Assembly (NCBI GenBank): GCA_003497545.1
Contig: DNNT01000192.1
Location: 19,485-28,990 of the forward strand
From: Arenimonas sp.
Lineage (GTDB): Bacteria > Pseudomonadota > Gammaproteobacteria > Xanthomonadales > Xanthomonadaceae
Direction of reading: 5' to 3'
DNA: 9,506 bases
Part shown: piece after piece, positions 1 to 6,097 of the stretch
Layout: each line of letters opens with the position of its first letter
Numbering within the stretch: the stretch's first letter is position 1
Made by a program: the position numbers and the translations under genes
The notes under the pieces: generated by a model
Seen by the model: the letters and a program-made list of their open reading frames with translations, nothing else
The model's database searches: none
Told to the model about the DNA's origin: nothing

Positions 1-324
1 ATGGACGAGCTCGCCCGCCAGCGCCCGGCCGTGGCCGCGCCCCGGCTGCAAACCCCGGTGCGCGTCTACTCCGAGCCCGAGCTCGACCGCCTGGACATGG
101 AGTGCCGCGGCTTCCTGATGTTCCTCGAGCACAGCGGCGTGATCGACGCCGACCAGCGCGAGCTGGTGCTCGACCGCGTCATGGCGCTCGACCAGGATGA
201 AGTGGACGTGGACGACCTCAAGTGGGTCGTGCTGATGGTGCTGTTCAACCAGCCGGGCTCGGAAGCGGCCTACGCCTGGATGGAAAGCCAGATGTTCGAG
301 GACGAACCCGAACCGGTTCACTGA
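1..324 (+). CDS. smg: Smg family protein (DUF494), 5'-truncated by the window edge
   Basis: This is the C-terminal 107 residues of an Smg/DUF494 protein. The family is usually about 155-160 residues, so roughly 50 N-terminal residues lie upstream of the window. The ATG at position 1 is most likely an internal Met (family proteins read through a W-L/M-x-x-L-A-x-x-R-P stretch here), not the start. Recognisable conserved blocks are [53 protein letters not shown] and the terminal DEPEPVH. The biochemical function of Smg is not established. The gene is often found between dprA/smf and topA in gammaproteobacteria, which fits topA lying downstream here. The stop is TGA at 322-324 and a strong hairpin follows at 349-372. 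Family assignment is confident; any role in DNA metabolism would rest on neighbourhood alone. Confidence 0.92.
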   Translation: MDELARQRPAVAAPRLQTPVRVYSEPELDRLDMECRGFLMFLEHSGVIDADQRELVLDRVMALDQDEVDVDDLKWVVLMVLFNQPGSEAAYAWMESQMFEDEPEPVH

Positions 325-348
325 ACCCGCCTTCACGGCTACGCTGTG

Positions 349-379
349 GACGCCCGGCCCCGGCCGGGCGTCGTCGTTT
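349..379 (+). terminator. GC-rich hairpin after smg, probable terminator
   Basis: A perfect 11-base inverted repeat lies 24 bases after the smg stop: GACGCCCGGCC at 349-359 and GGCCGGGCGTC at 362-372. The realistic form is a 10-bp stem with a 4-base loop. It is followed by the short, imperfect T-rich stretch GTCGTTTC (373-380). Stem strength supports termination, but the weak U-tract means it may only attenuate. No convincing promoter is visible between it and the next gene at 416, so some read-through may be needed for that gene. Confidence 0.6.
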
Positions 380-415
380 CGGGAGCCGCGCGCCGCGCGC
401 GACAGGGGAGCAGGC

Positions 416-1603
416 ATGCAGCAGTGGTACTACGTGGATCGCCATCACGACCGCCAGGGGCCGGTGTCGCCCGAGGGGCTGGCACAGGCCTACCGCCAGG
501 GCAAGGTCACGCGCGACAGCCTGGTCTGGCGCGACGGCCTGGCGAAGTGGGAGCCGCTGGGCGAACACCTGGCCGAACTCGGCCTGGACACGCCGCAGCC
601 GCAGCCGCAGCTCCAGCCGCCCCCGCCGCCGACCGCTGGCGACACCGCGCCGGCCACGCCGGCCCCGGCCGCCGCCATCCGGGCCGCCGGCCCCGACGAC
701 GTGGTGGACGCCGGCTTCCTGCGCCGCTTCGCCGCCTTCCTCATCGATTCGCTGATCGTCAGCACCGTGTTCTATGGGATTTACCTGGTCGGCTTCGTCC
801 TGCTCGCCCTGGCCATGGCCGGCGGCGGCGAGCCGGACGAGTCCGCGATGGTGGCCGGCGTGCTGGGGTTCAGCCTGCTCTACCCGCTGCTGAGCCTGGC
901 CTATTTCGCCGGCATGGAGAGTTCGGCCAAGCAGGCCACGCTGGGCAAGATGGTGCTCGGCATCAAGGTCGTGGACGAACGCGGCCAGCGCCTGGGCTTT
1001 GGCCACGCGGCCGGCCGCTGGCTGGCCAGCGCGCTGTCCTACCTCACCTTCTACATCGGCTTCGCCATGGCCGGCTTCACCGCGCGCAAGCAGGCGCTGC
1101 ACGACCTGGTGGCCAGCACCTACGTCGTGGACCAGTGGGCCTACACCGACCAGCCCGGCCGCCAGCAGCGCGAACCCTCGGGCTGCCTGGTGGCGGTGGT
1201 GATTGGTGGCTTCCTGCTGCTCGCCCTGTTCGTGGTTGGCATCCTGGCCGCGATCTCGATCCCGGCCTACCAGGACTACGTGGGCCGGTCGAAGCTGGTC
1301 GAACCCATGGAACAGGCCCGCCGCCTGGCCCTGCAGGTGGACGATTTCCGCCGCAACACCGACCGCTGCCCCCGCGACCCGGAGGAAATAGGCCACCCGG
1401 ACTCGGCCCCGCCGGAAATCGAGGCCTTCCGGCTGTTCGAGGACGCCGCGGGCCGCTGCGTGGTGGCCGTGGAGCTGGGCGAGGCCGACAGCCTGGGCGA
1501 GGCCGCCGGCGGCAGCCTGCGCCTGCGCCTGGACGGCCAGGGCGGCTGGACCTGCGAGGCCAGCGGCATCCCGGACCGGCAGGTGCCTTCGGACTGCCGC
1601 TGA
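416..1603 (+). CDS. GYF_2-RDD-pilin-like multidomain membrane protein
   Basis: A 395-residue membrane protein of unknown function with three recognisable modules. Residues 1-56 form a GYF_2 (DUF4339) domain, with W4, Y5, the G15-P16 pair, W38 and W45 as its aromatic hallmarks. Residues 60-92 are a Pro/Gln/Ala linker. Residues 98-240 are an RDD domain, with the family's Arg and two Asp visible as R104, D111 and D230 (in ALHDLVAS). Its hydrophobic segments lie at about 106-132, 143-166 and 203-221. A further hydrophobic helix at 256-282 continues into GILAAISIPAYQDYVGRSK, nearly the type IV pilin N-terminal helix. It is internal and lacks the G|FTLIE prepilin cleavage motif and Glu5, so it is unlikely to be processed as a pilin. 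The C-terminal part (298-395) has four Cys (318, 348, 380, 394) and is probably periplasmic. AGGGGAG at 404-410, five bases before the ATG, is a strong ribosome binding site and fixes the start. It is probably transcribed alone or by read-through from smg. Confidence 0.85.
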   Translation: MQQWYYVDRHHDRQGPVSPEGLAQAYRQGKVTRDSLVWRDGLAKWEPLGEHLAELGLDTPQPQPQLQPPPPPTAGDTAPATPAPAAAIRAAGPDDVVDAGFLRRFAAFLIDSLIVSTVFYGIYLVGFVLLALAMAGGGEPDESAMVAGVLGFSLLYPLLSLAYFAGMESSAKQATLGKMVLGIKVVDERGQRLGFGHAAGRWLASALSYLTFYIGFAMAGFTARKQALHDLVASTYVVDQWAYTDQPGRQQREPSGCLVAVVIGGFLLLALFVVGILAAISIPAYQDYVGRSKLVEPMEQARRLALQVDDFRRNTDRCPRDPEEIGHPDSAPPEIEAFRLFEDAAGRCVVAVELGEADSLGEAAGGSLRLRLDGQGGWTCEASGIPDRQVPSDCR

Positions 1604-1604
1604 T

Positions 1605-1617
1605 CCCCGGGCCGGGG
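1605..1617 (+). terminator. Short hairpin right after the RDD-protein stop, weak terminator candidate
   Basis: CCCC at 1605-1608 pairs with GGGG at 1614-1617 around a 5-base loop, two bases after the TGA stop. TCCTTGCTT follows and is only partly T-rich. The stem is short, so this is at best a weak terminator. It sits immediately before the topA promoter candidate. Confidence 0.3.
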
Positions 1618-1624
1618 TCCTTGC

Positions 1625-1655
1625 TTGACAGGCCCGGCCGGACTGGTGCCTTAAT
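1625..1655 (+). promoter_or_regulatory. Candidate sigma-70 promoter for topA
   Basis: A perfect consensus -35 box, TTGACA at 1625-1630, stands out in a very GC-rich background. The best -10 match is CTTAAT at 1650-1655 (4 of 6 consensus positions, keeping the last four TAAT), giving a long 19-base spacer. With CCTTAA at 1649-1654 the spacer would be 18. The interval between has a GC-rich CGGCCGG stretch. Transcription would begin near 1661-1664, leaving a leader of about 75 bases before the topA ATG. A suboptimal long spacer is typical of supercoiling-sensitive promoters, which would suit a relaxing topoisomerase, but that is inference. Confidence 0.5.
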
Positions 1656-1670
1656 GAAAAAAGAACCCCC

Positions 1671-1723
1671 CGGCCCGCGCACCTCGCGGGCCGCGTCATC
1701 TGGGCGCCCCGAACGCGGCGCCC
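1671..1723 (+). promoter_or_regulatory. Two tandem perfect hairpins in the topA leader
   Basis: Two perfect inverted repeats lie side by side between the topA promoter candidate and its ribosome binding site. The first has CGGCCCGCG at 1671-1679 and CGCGGGCCG at 1685-1693 with loop CACCT. The second has GGGCGCC at 1702-1708 and GGCGCCC at 1717-1723 with an 8-base loop, and ends one base before the GGAG at 1725-1728. Neither is followed by a T-run on the plus strand, so they are not ordinary intrinsic terminators for rightward transcription. On the minus strand the first hairpin is followed by GGGGGTTCTTTTTTC (complement of 1657-1670), which would form a leftward terminator, although no leftward gene precedes it. 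They may shape translation or stability of topA mRNA. Confidence 0.5.
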
Positions 1724-1739
1724 TGGAGCATCCCCCGGC

Positions 1740-4235
1740 ATGGCCAAGAACCTCCTCATCGTCGAATCGCCCGCCAAGGCCAAGACGATCAACAAGTACC
1801 TGGGCAAGGACTTCCACGTCCTGGCCTCGTACGGCCACGTCCGCGACCTCGTGCCCAAGGAGGGCGCGGTGGACCCGGAACACGGCTTCGCCATGCGCTA
1901 CGAGCTGATCGAGAAGAACGAGAAGCACGTGGACGCCATCGCCAAGGCCGCCAAGGGCGCCGAGGCCATCTACCTGGCCACCGACCCGGACCGCGAGGGC
2001 GAGGCGATCAGCTGGCACATCTCCGAGATCCTCAAGGAGCGCGGCCTGCTCAAGGGCAAGGACCTGCACCGGGTGGTGTTCACCGAAATCACGCCGCGCG
2101 CCATCCGCGAGGCGGTGGAGCACCCGCGCCAGGTCGCCACCGACCTGGTGGACGCGCAGCAGGCCCGCCGCGCGCTGGACTACCTGGTCGGCTTCAACCT
2201 CTCGCCGGTGCTGTGGCGCAAGGTGCAGCGCGGCCTGTCCGCCGGCCGCGTGCAGTCGCCGGCGCTGCGCATGATCGTCGAGCGCGAGGAGGAGATCGAA
2301 GCCTTCGTGCCGCGCGAGTACTGGAGCGTCGAGGCCGAGCTCAACCATCCGCAGCAGGGTTTCACCGCGCGCCTGGTCAAGCTCGACGGCCAGAAGTTCG
2401 AGCAGTTCACGCTCACCAACTCCAAGGACGCCGAAGCCGCGCGCGCGCGCCTGGTGAAGGCCGCCGGCGATGCCCTGCGCGTCACCGACGTGGCCAGCAA
2501 GGAGCGCAAGCGCCGGCCGTCGCCGCCCTTCATTACTTCCACGCTGCAGCAGGAGGCCGCGCGCAAGCTCGGCTTCACCACCTCGCGCACCATGCGCGTG
2601 GCGCAGAAGCTGTACGAAGGCGTGGCGATCGGCGAGGAAGGCACCGTCGGCCTGATCAGCTACATGCGTACCGACTCGGTGAACCTGTCGGTGGACGCGG
2701 TGAAGGAAATCCGCGACGTCATCGCCCGCGACTTCGGCACCGGCGCCGTGCCGGACAAGCCGAACGAGTACAAGTCCAAGTCCAAGAACGCGCAGGAAGC
2801 GCACGAAGCCATCCGCCCCACGTCCGCCCTGCGCACGCCGGCCTCGGTGGCGAAGTACCTCGACGACGACGCGCGCCGCCTGTACGAACTCGTGTGGAAG
2901 CGCACCGTCGCCTCGCAGATGGTGCCGGCCACCATGAACACCGTCTCGGTCGAACTGGCCGCCGGCAGCGAACACAGCTTCCGCGCCAGCGGCACCACCA
3001 TCATCGACCCGGGCTTCCTGGCCGTGTACGAGGAAGGCAAGGACGCCAAGACCGCCGAGGACGAAGACGAAGGCCGCAAGCTTCCGCCCATGAAGCCCGG
3101 CATGTCGGTGCCGCTGGGCAGCATCCACACCGACCAGCACTTCACCGAGCCGCCGCCTCGATTCTCGGAAGCCTCGCTGGTGAAGGCACTGGAGGAATAC
3201 GGCATCGGCCGCCCGTCCACCTACGCCAGCATCATCCAGGTGCTGCAGAGCCGCGAGTACGTGTACCTCGACAACCGCCGCTTCCGTCCCAGCGACGTCG
3301 GCCGCGCGGTGGCGAAGTTCCTCACCGGCCACTTCATGCAGTACGTGGACTACGACTTCACCGCCAAGCTCGAGGACGAACTCGACGCGGTGGCCGCGGG
3401 CGAAGCCGCCTGGGTGCCGCTGATGGAGCGCTTCTGGCGCCCGTTCAAGGCCACCGTGGAGGAGAAGAGCGAGTCCGTGGACCGCTCCGAAGCCACCGGC
3501 GCGCGCCTGCTCGGCACCGACCCCAAGACCGGCAAGCCGGTGTCGGTGCGCCTTGGCCGCTACGGGCCCTACGCCCAGATCGGCAGCATGGACGACGAGG
3601 AAAAGCCCAAGTACGCCTCGCTGCGCCCCGGCACCAGCATGCACACCATCACGCTGGAGGACGCGCTGCCGCTGTTCAACCTGCCGCGCACCCTGGGCGA
3701 GGTGGACGGCAAGACCGTGACGGTGGCGATCGGCCGCTTCGGCCCCTTCGCCAAGCTGGGCGACACCTATGCCTCGCTGGGCAAGGAAGACGATCCGTAC
3801 ACCATCACCTTCGAGCGCGCCGTTGAACTGGTGCGCGCCAAGGAGGAGATGATCGCCAACCGCACCATCAAGACCTTCCCGGGCACCGAGATCCAGGTGC
3901 TCAACGGCCGCTTCGGCCCCTACATCACCGACGGCGAGAAGAACGGCAAGATCCCCAAGGACCGCGACCCCGCCAGCCTGACCCAGGCCGAATGCGAGGC
4001 CCTGCTGGCCGAGGGCAAGCCGGTGCGCAAGGGCGGCCGCTTCGGCAAGAAGGTGGCGGCGAAGAAGGCCCCGGCGAAGAAGGCCGCTACGAAGAAGGCA
4101 GCGGAGGGCGCCGAGGCGCCGGCCAAGAAAGTGGCCAAGAAGGCCGTGAAGAAGGCCACGAAGAAGGCGCCGGCCAAGAAAACCGCCAAGAAGGCGGCGA
4201 AGAAGGCCGTGAAAAAGGCGGCGAAAACGGCCTGA
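1740..4235 (+). CDS. topA: DNA topoisomerase I (type IA), lysine-tailed form
   Basis: An 831-residue type IA topoisomerase that relaxes negatively supercoiled DNA through a 5'-phosphotyrosine intermediate. The TOPRIM domain starts at the N-terminus, with acidic residue E9 (LLIVESPAKAKT) and the metal motif D82-P-D84-R-E86-G-E88. The catalytic core contains LSAGRVQSPALR (166-177) and the active-site block GLISYMRTDS, where Y308 is the likely nucleophile and R310 its partner. SKNAQEAHEAIRPT (348-361) and YGIGRPSTYA (487-496) are further family signatures. The C-terminus has no tetracysteine zinc fingers, unlike E. coli TopA. It carries three Toprim C-terminal repeats (GRYGPYAQIG at 606, GRFGPFAKLG at 665, GRFGPYITDG at 723) and then a Lys/Ala-rich tail (770-831), which probably binds DNA non-specifically. 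GGAG at 1725-1728 precedes the ATG by 11 bases, and the N-terminus matches family starts. It appears to be transcribed alone from the promoter near 1625. Confidence 0.97.
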   Translation: MAKNLLIVESPAKAKTINKYLGKDFHVLASYGHVRDLVPKEGAVDPEHGFAMRYELIEKNEKHVDAIAKAAKGAEAIYLATDPDREGEAISWHISEILKERGLLKGKDLHRVVFTEITPRAIREAVEHPRQVATDLVDAQQARRALDYLVGFNLSPVLWRKVQRGLSAGRVQSPALRMIVEREEEIEAFVPREYWSVEAELNHPQQGFTARLVKLDGQKFEQFTLTNSKDAEAARARLVKAAGDALRVTDVASKERKRRPSPPFITSTLQQEAARKLGFTTSRTMRVAQKLYEGVAIGEEGTVGLISYMRTDSVNLSVDAVKEIRDVIARDFGTGAVPDKPNEYKSKSKNAQEAHEAIRPTSALRTPASVAKYLDDDARRLYELVWKRTVASQMVPATMNTVSVELAAGSEHSFRASGTTIIDPGFLAVYEEGKDAKTAEDEDEGRKLPPMKPGMSVPLGSIHTDQHFTEPPPRFSEASLVKALEEYGIGRPSTYASIIQVLQSREYVYLDNRRFRPSDVGRAVAKFLTGHFMQYVDYDFTAKLEDELDAVAAGEAAWVPLMERFWRPFKATVEEKSESVDRSEATGARLLGTDPKTGKPVSVRLGRYGPYAQIGSMDDEEKPKYASLRPGTSMHTITLEDALPLFNLPRTLGEVDGKTVTVAIGRFGPFAKLGDTYASLGKEDDPYTITFERAVELVRAKEEMIANRTIKTFPGTEIQVLNGRFGPYITDGEKNGKIPKDRDPASLTQAECEALLAEGKPVRKGGRFGKKVAAKKAPAKKAATKKAAEGAEAPAKKVAKKAVKKATKKAPAKKTAKKAAKKAVKKAAKTA
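4050..4232 (+). repeat. Low-complexity AAGAAGGC-type coding repeat (TopA lysine-rich tail)
   Basis: The last 61 codons of topA are an irregular tandem array built on K-K-A/V, K-A-P-A-K-K and K-K-A-T/A units. AAG-AAG-GCC or close variants recur, and nearly every residue is Lys or Ala. The tail resembles the basic tails of histone H1-like bacterial proteins and of mycobacterial TopA. Such repeats can change length by slippage, so the tail length may vary between strains. The DNA is also unusually A-rich on the coding strand compared with the flanking GC-rich sequence. Confidence 0.85.
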
Positions 4236-4244
4236 ACCAACCCT

Positions 4245-4267
4245 CCGGCGCGCAATATTCGCGCCGG
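4245..4267 (+). terminator. Perfect 8-bp hairpin after topA, probable terminator
   Basis: CCGGCGCG at 4245-4252 and CGCGCCGG at 4260-4267 form a perfect stem around loop CAATATT, nine bases after the topA stop. CCTTCTGG follows, which is only weakly T-rich. Position and symmetry favour termination of topA transcripts. The lack of a U-tract leaves open that it is a leader element of the protease gene starting at 4314. Confidence 0.5.
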
Positions 4268-4313
4268 CCTTCTGGGATTACACTGGCGGCTTACCGACCC
4301 CACGGAGCCGACC

Positions 4314-6041
4314 ATGAACGCCCGCACCACCCTCTCCGCCGCCCTGCTGCTGGCCCTTGGCCTGGCCGCCGGCGGCGCTTTCGCCGCCAGCCCGCCGACC
4401 GCGATGGACGGCGAGCCGGCCATCACCACCAAGGCCGAGCCGGTGGTCACCTGGGCCATGGCGGAGTTCCCGCAGGGCATGGCCGCCACGCACGTCATGG
4501 CGGAACTCGACCCGAAGCGCATCCTCGAAGTGCAGGCGCACAACGCCCGCGGCGGCAACGTGCCGACCCAGATCGGCGTCAACCGCGCGGTCCAGGCGCC
4601 GCTGCAGGCGCTGAAGTGGGTGGCCGCGCCGGGTGGTTCGGTCGCGCGCGTCGAGATCACCTCGCCCGACGCCCTGGGAATGCGCGTTGGCCTTGACGTC
4701 TCGGGCCTGCCCGCCGGCGTCGAACTGCGTTTCGCCGGCGACCTGCTGCCCGACCGCATCGCCCGCGTGCCGGTGGAGCAGGCCAAGTCCCAGCTCTCCA
4801 ACGGCGTGTACTGGTCGCCGATGACCGACGGCGCCACCCAGGTCATCGAAGTCTTCGCGCCGGCCGGCATGCCGACCGCAGGCCTGACGCTGGCCGCGCC
4901 GCAGGTGTCTCACCTGCTCACCAACACGATCGAGCAGTTCTCGCTGACCAAGGCCATCGGCGATTCCGGCACCTGCAACGTGGACACCAAGTGCCGCGAG
5001 GCCGCGCTGGGCCAGGACTTCATCAACGCCAAGAACGCCGTCGCGCGCATGGTCTTCACCAAGACCGGCGATTCCTACACCTGCACCGGCACGCTGCTCA
5101 ACGACACCGACGGCAACACCCAGGTGCCGTACTTCTGGACGGCCAACCACTGCATCGGCAACCAGACGGTCGCGAGCACCCTGCAGACCTTCTGGGGATT
5201 CGAGGCCACCGTCTGCGGAGGCAGCACCGCCGCCGCCAACACCGCGCGCTCCGGTGGCGCGGCCTATCTGTACTCCGAGGTCAATACCGACGCCGCCCTG
5301 CTGCGGCTCAACGACACGCCGCCCGCCGGGGCCTACTACGCCGGCTGGGACGCCAACCCGCTCGCCGCCGGTGCCAGCGTGCTGGCGATCCACCATCCGT
5401 CGGGCGACCTCAAGAAGAGCTCGCTGGGCAACCAGATCAGCCAGGACAGTTACAACATCGAGGTGGGTTGGACCAGCGGCACCACCGAGGGTGGCAGCAG
5501 CGGCTCGGGCCTGTTCACCTTGGGCAACGGCTACCAGCTGCGCGGCGGCCTTTACGGCGGCGACGCCACCTGTGCCAATTCCGGCAACCTGGGCAACAGC
5601 CTCAACCGCGATTACTACTCGCGCCTGGACGTGGTGTGGCCGCAGGTGCAGTCCTACCTGGCCCCCACCCCGCAGAGCTTCGGCCCCAGCGCGGGCCGCG
5701 ACTACACCGGCGCCTGGTACAACCCGGCCGAAGCCGGCTGGGGCCTCACCGTCTACCAGTACGCGCCGCCGGCCAACAACTTGTTCGTGATGTTCTTCAT
5801 CTACGACCAGACCGGCAAGGCGCAGTGGTTCGAGTTCGACGGCACCTGGACCGCCACCGACGTGCGCTCGGGCAACATGCTGCAGTCCACCGCCGGCGCC
5901 TGGGGTCCGACCTACAACCCGGCGCTGCGCCAGTTCACCGTGGCCGGCAACGCCACGCTCACCTTCACCTCGGCCACCACCGCGAACGTGACCTTCACGG
6001 TGAACGGCGCCACCCGCACCATCGCGCTGCAGAAGCTGTAA
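4314..6041 (+). CDS. Secreted lysyl-endopeptidase-like serine protease, preproenzyme
   Basis: A 575-residue trypsin-fold protease of the Achromobacter protease I type. Residues 1-24 are a Sec signal peptide with cleavage after AFA (A24). Residues 25-213 would be the propeptide. The catalytic domain runs from about 214 to 450 and shows the triad H279 (TANHC), D326 (NTDAALL) and S396 (GGSSGS). Six Cys (221, 227, 257, 280, 301, 420) match the three disulfides of protease I. D433 in RDYYSR aligns with the Asp that gives protease I its lysine preference. The residue before the presumed mature start is K213, which suggests self-activation. The His and Trp that assist in protease I seem absent (Y414 replaces the His). 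Residues 460-575 form a C-terminal beta domain with GAWYNPAEAGWGL. CGGAG at 4303-4307 lies six bases before the ATG, and a weak -10-like TACACT is at 4279-4284. Likely role: extracellular protein digestion. The protease fold is certain; lysine specificity is inferred. Confidence 0.9.
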   Translation: MNARTTLSAALLLALGLAAGGAFAASPPTAMDGEPAITTKAEPVVTWAMAEFPQGMAATHVMAELDPKRILEVQAHNARGGNVPTQIGVNRAVQAPLQALKWVAAPGGSVARVEITSPDALGMRVGLDVSGLPAGVELRFAGDLLPDRIARVPVEQAKSQLSNGVYWSPMTDGATQVIEVFAPAGMPTAGLTLAAPQVSHLLTNTIEQFSLTKAIGDSGTCNVDTKCREAALGQDFINAKNAVARMVFTKTGDSYTCTGTLLNDTDGNTQVPYFWTANHCIGNQTVASTLQTFWGFEATVCGGSTAAANTARSGGAAYLYSEVNTDAALLRLNDTPPAGAYYAGWDANPLAAGASVLAIHHPSGDLKKSSLGNQISQDSYNIEVGWTSGTTEGGSSGSGLFTLGNGYQLRGGLYGGDATCANSGNLGNSLNRDYYSRLDVVWPQVQSYLAPTPQSFGPSAGRDYTGAWYNPAEAGWGLTVYQYAPPANNLFVMFFIYDQTGKAQWFEFDGTWTATDVRSGNMLQSTAGAWGPTYNPALRQFTVAGNATLTFTSATTANVTFTVNGATRTIALQKL

Positions 6042-6057
6042 GCGGCGGTTTACCTGC

Positions 6058-6097
6058 GAAGGCCCGGTGCGCGCTGCGCATCGGGCCTTCCCTTTTT
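6058..6097 (+). terminator. Strong intrinsic terminator of the protease gene
   Basis: GAAGGCCCG at 6058-6066 pairs with CGGGCCTTC at 6082-6090. After one G-U pair, TGCGC at 6068-6072 pairs with GCGCA at 6076-6080 around a 3-base loop. CCTTTTTC follows, with five T at 6093-6097. This is a textbook Rho-independent terminator for rightward transcription, 16 bases after the protease stop. Its last T is the first base of the complement of the TGA stop of the convergent amidohydrolase gene, so the two gene ends are tightly packed. On the minus strand no T-run follows the stem, so it looks one-directional. Confidence 0.9.

Noticed and set aside
264..415. GC palindromes such as GCCGCGCGCCGCGCGC near 385-400 as regulatory sites
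   Set aside because: Short self-complementary GC words are expected by chance here; only the 11-base repeat at 349-372 is long enough to support.
1077..3644. An 855-codon open frame antisense to topA and the RDD gene
   Set aside because: Its translation is Ala/Gly/Arg/His-rich with no family motif, it runs across two well-supported genes, and long antisense frames are expected in GC-rich coding DNA.
2213..3826. A 537-codon plus-strand frame inside topA
   Set aside because: Arg/His/Pro-rich frame-shifted reading of topA; no independent start or motif.
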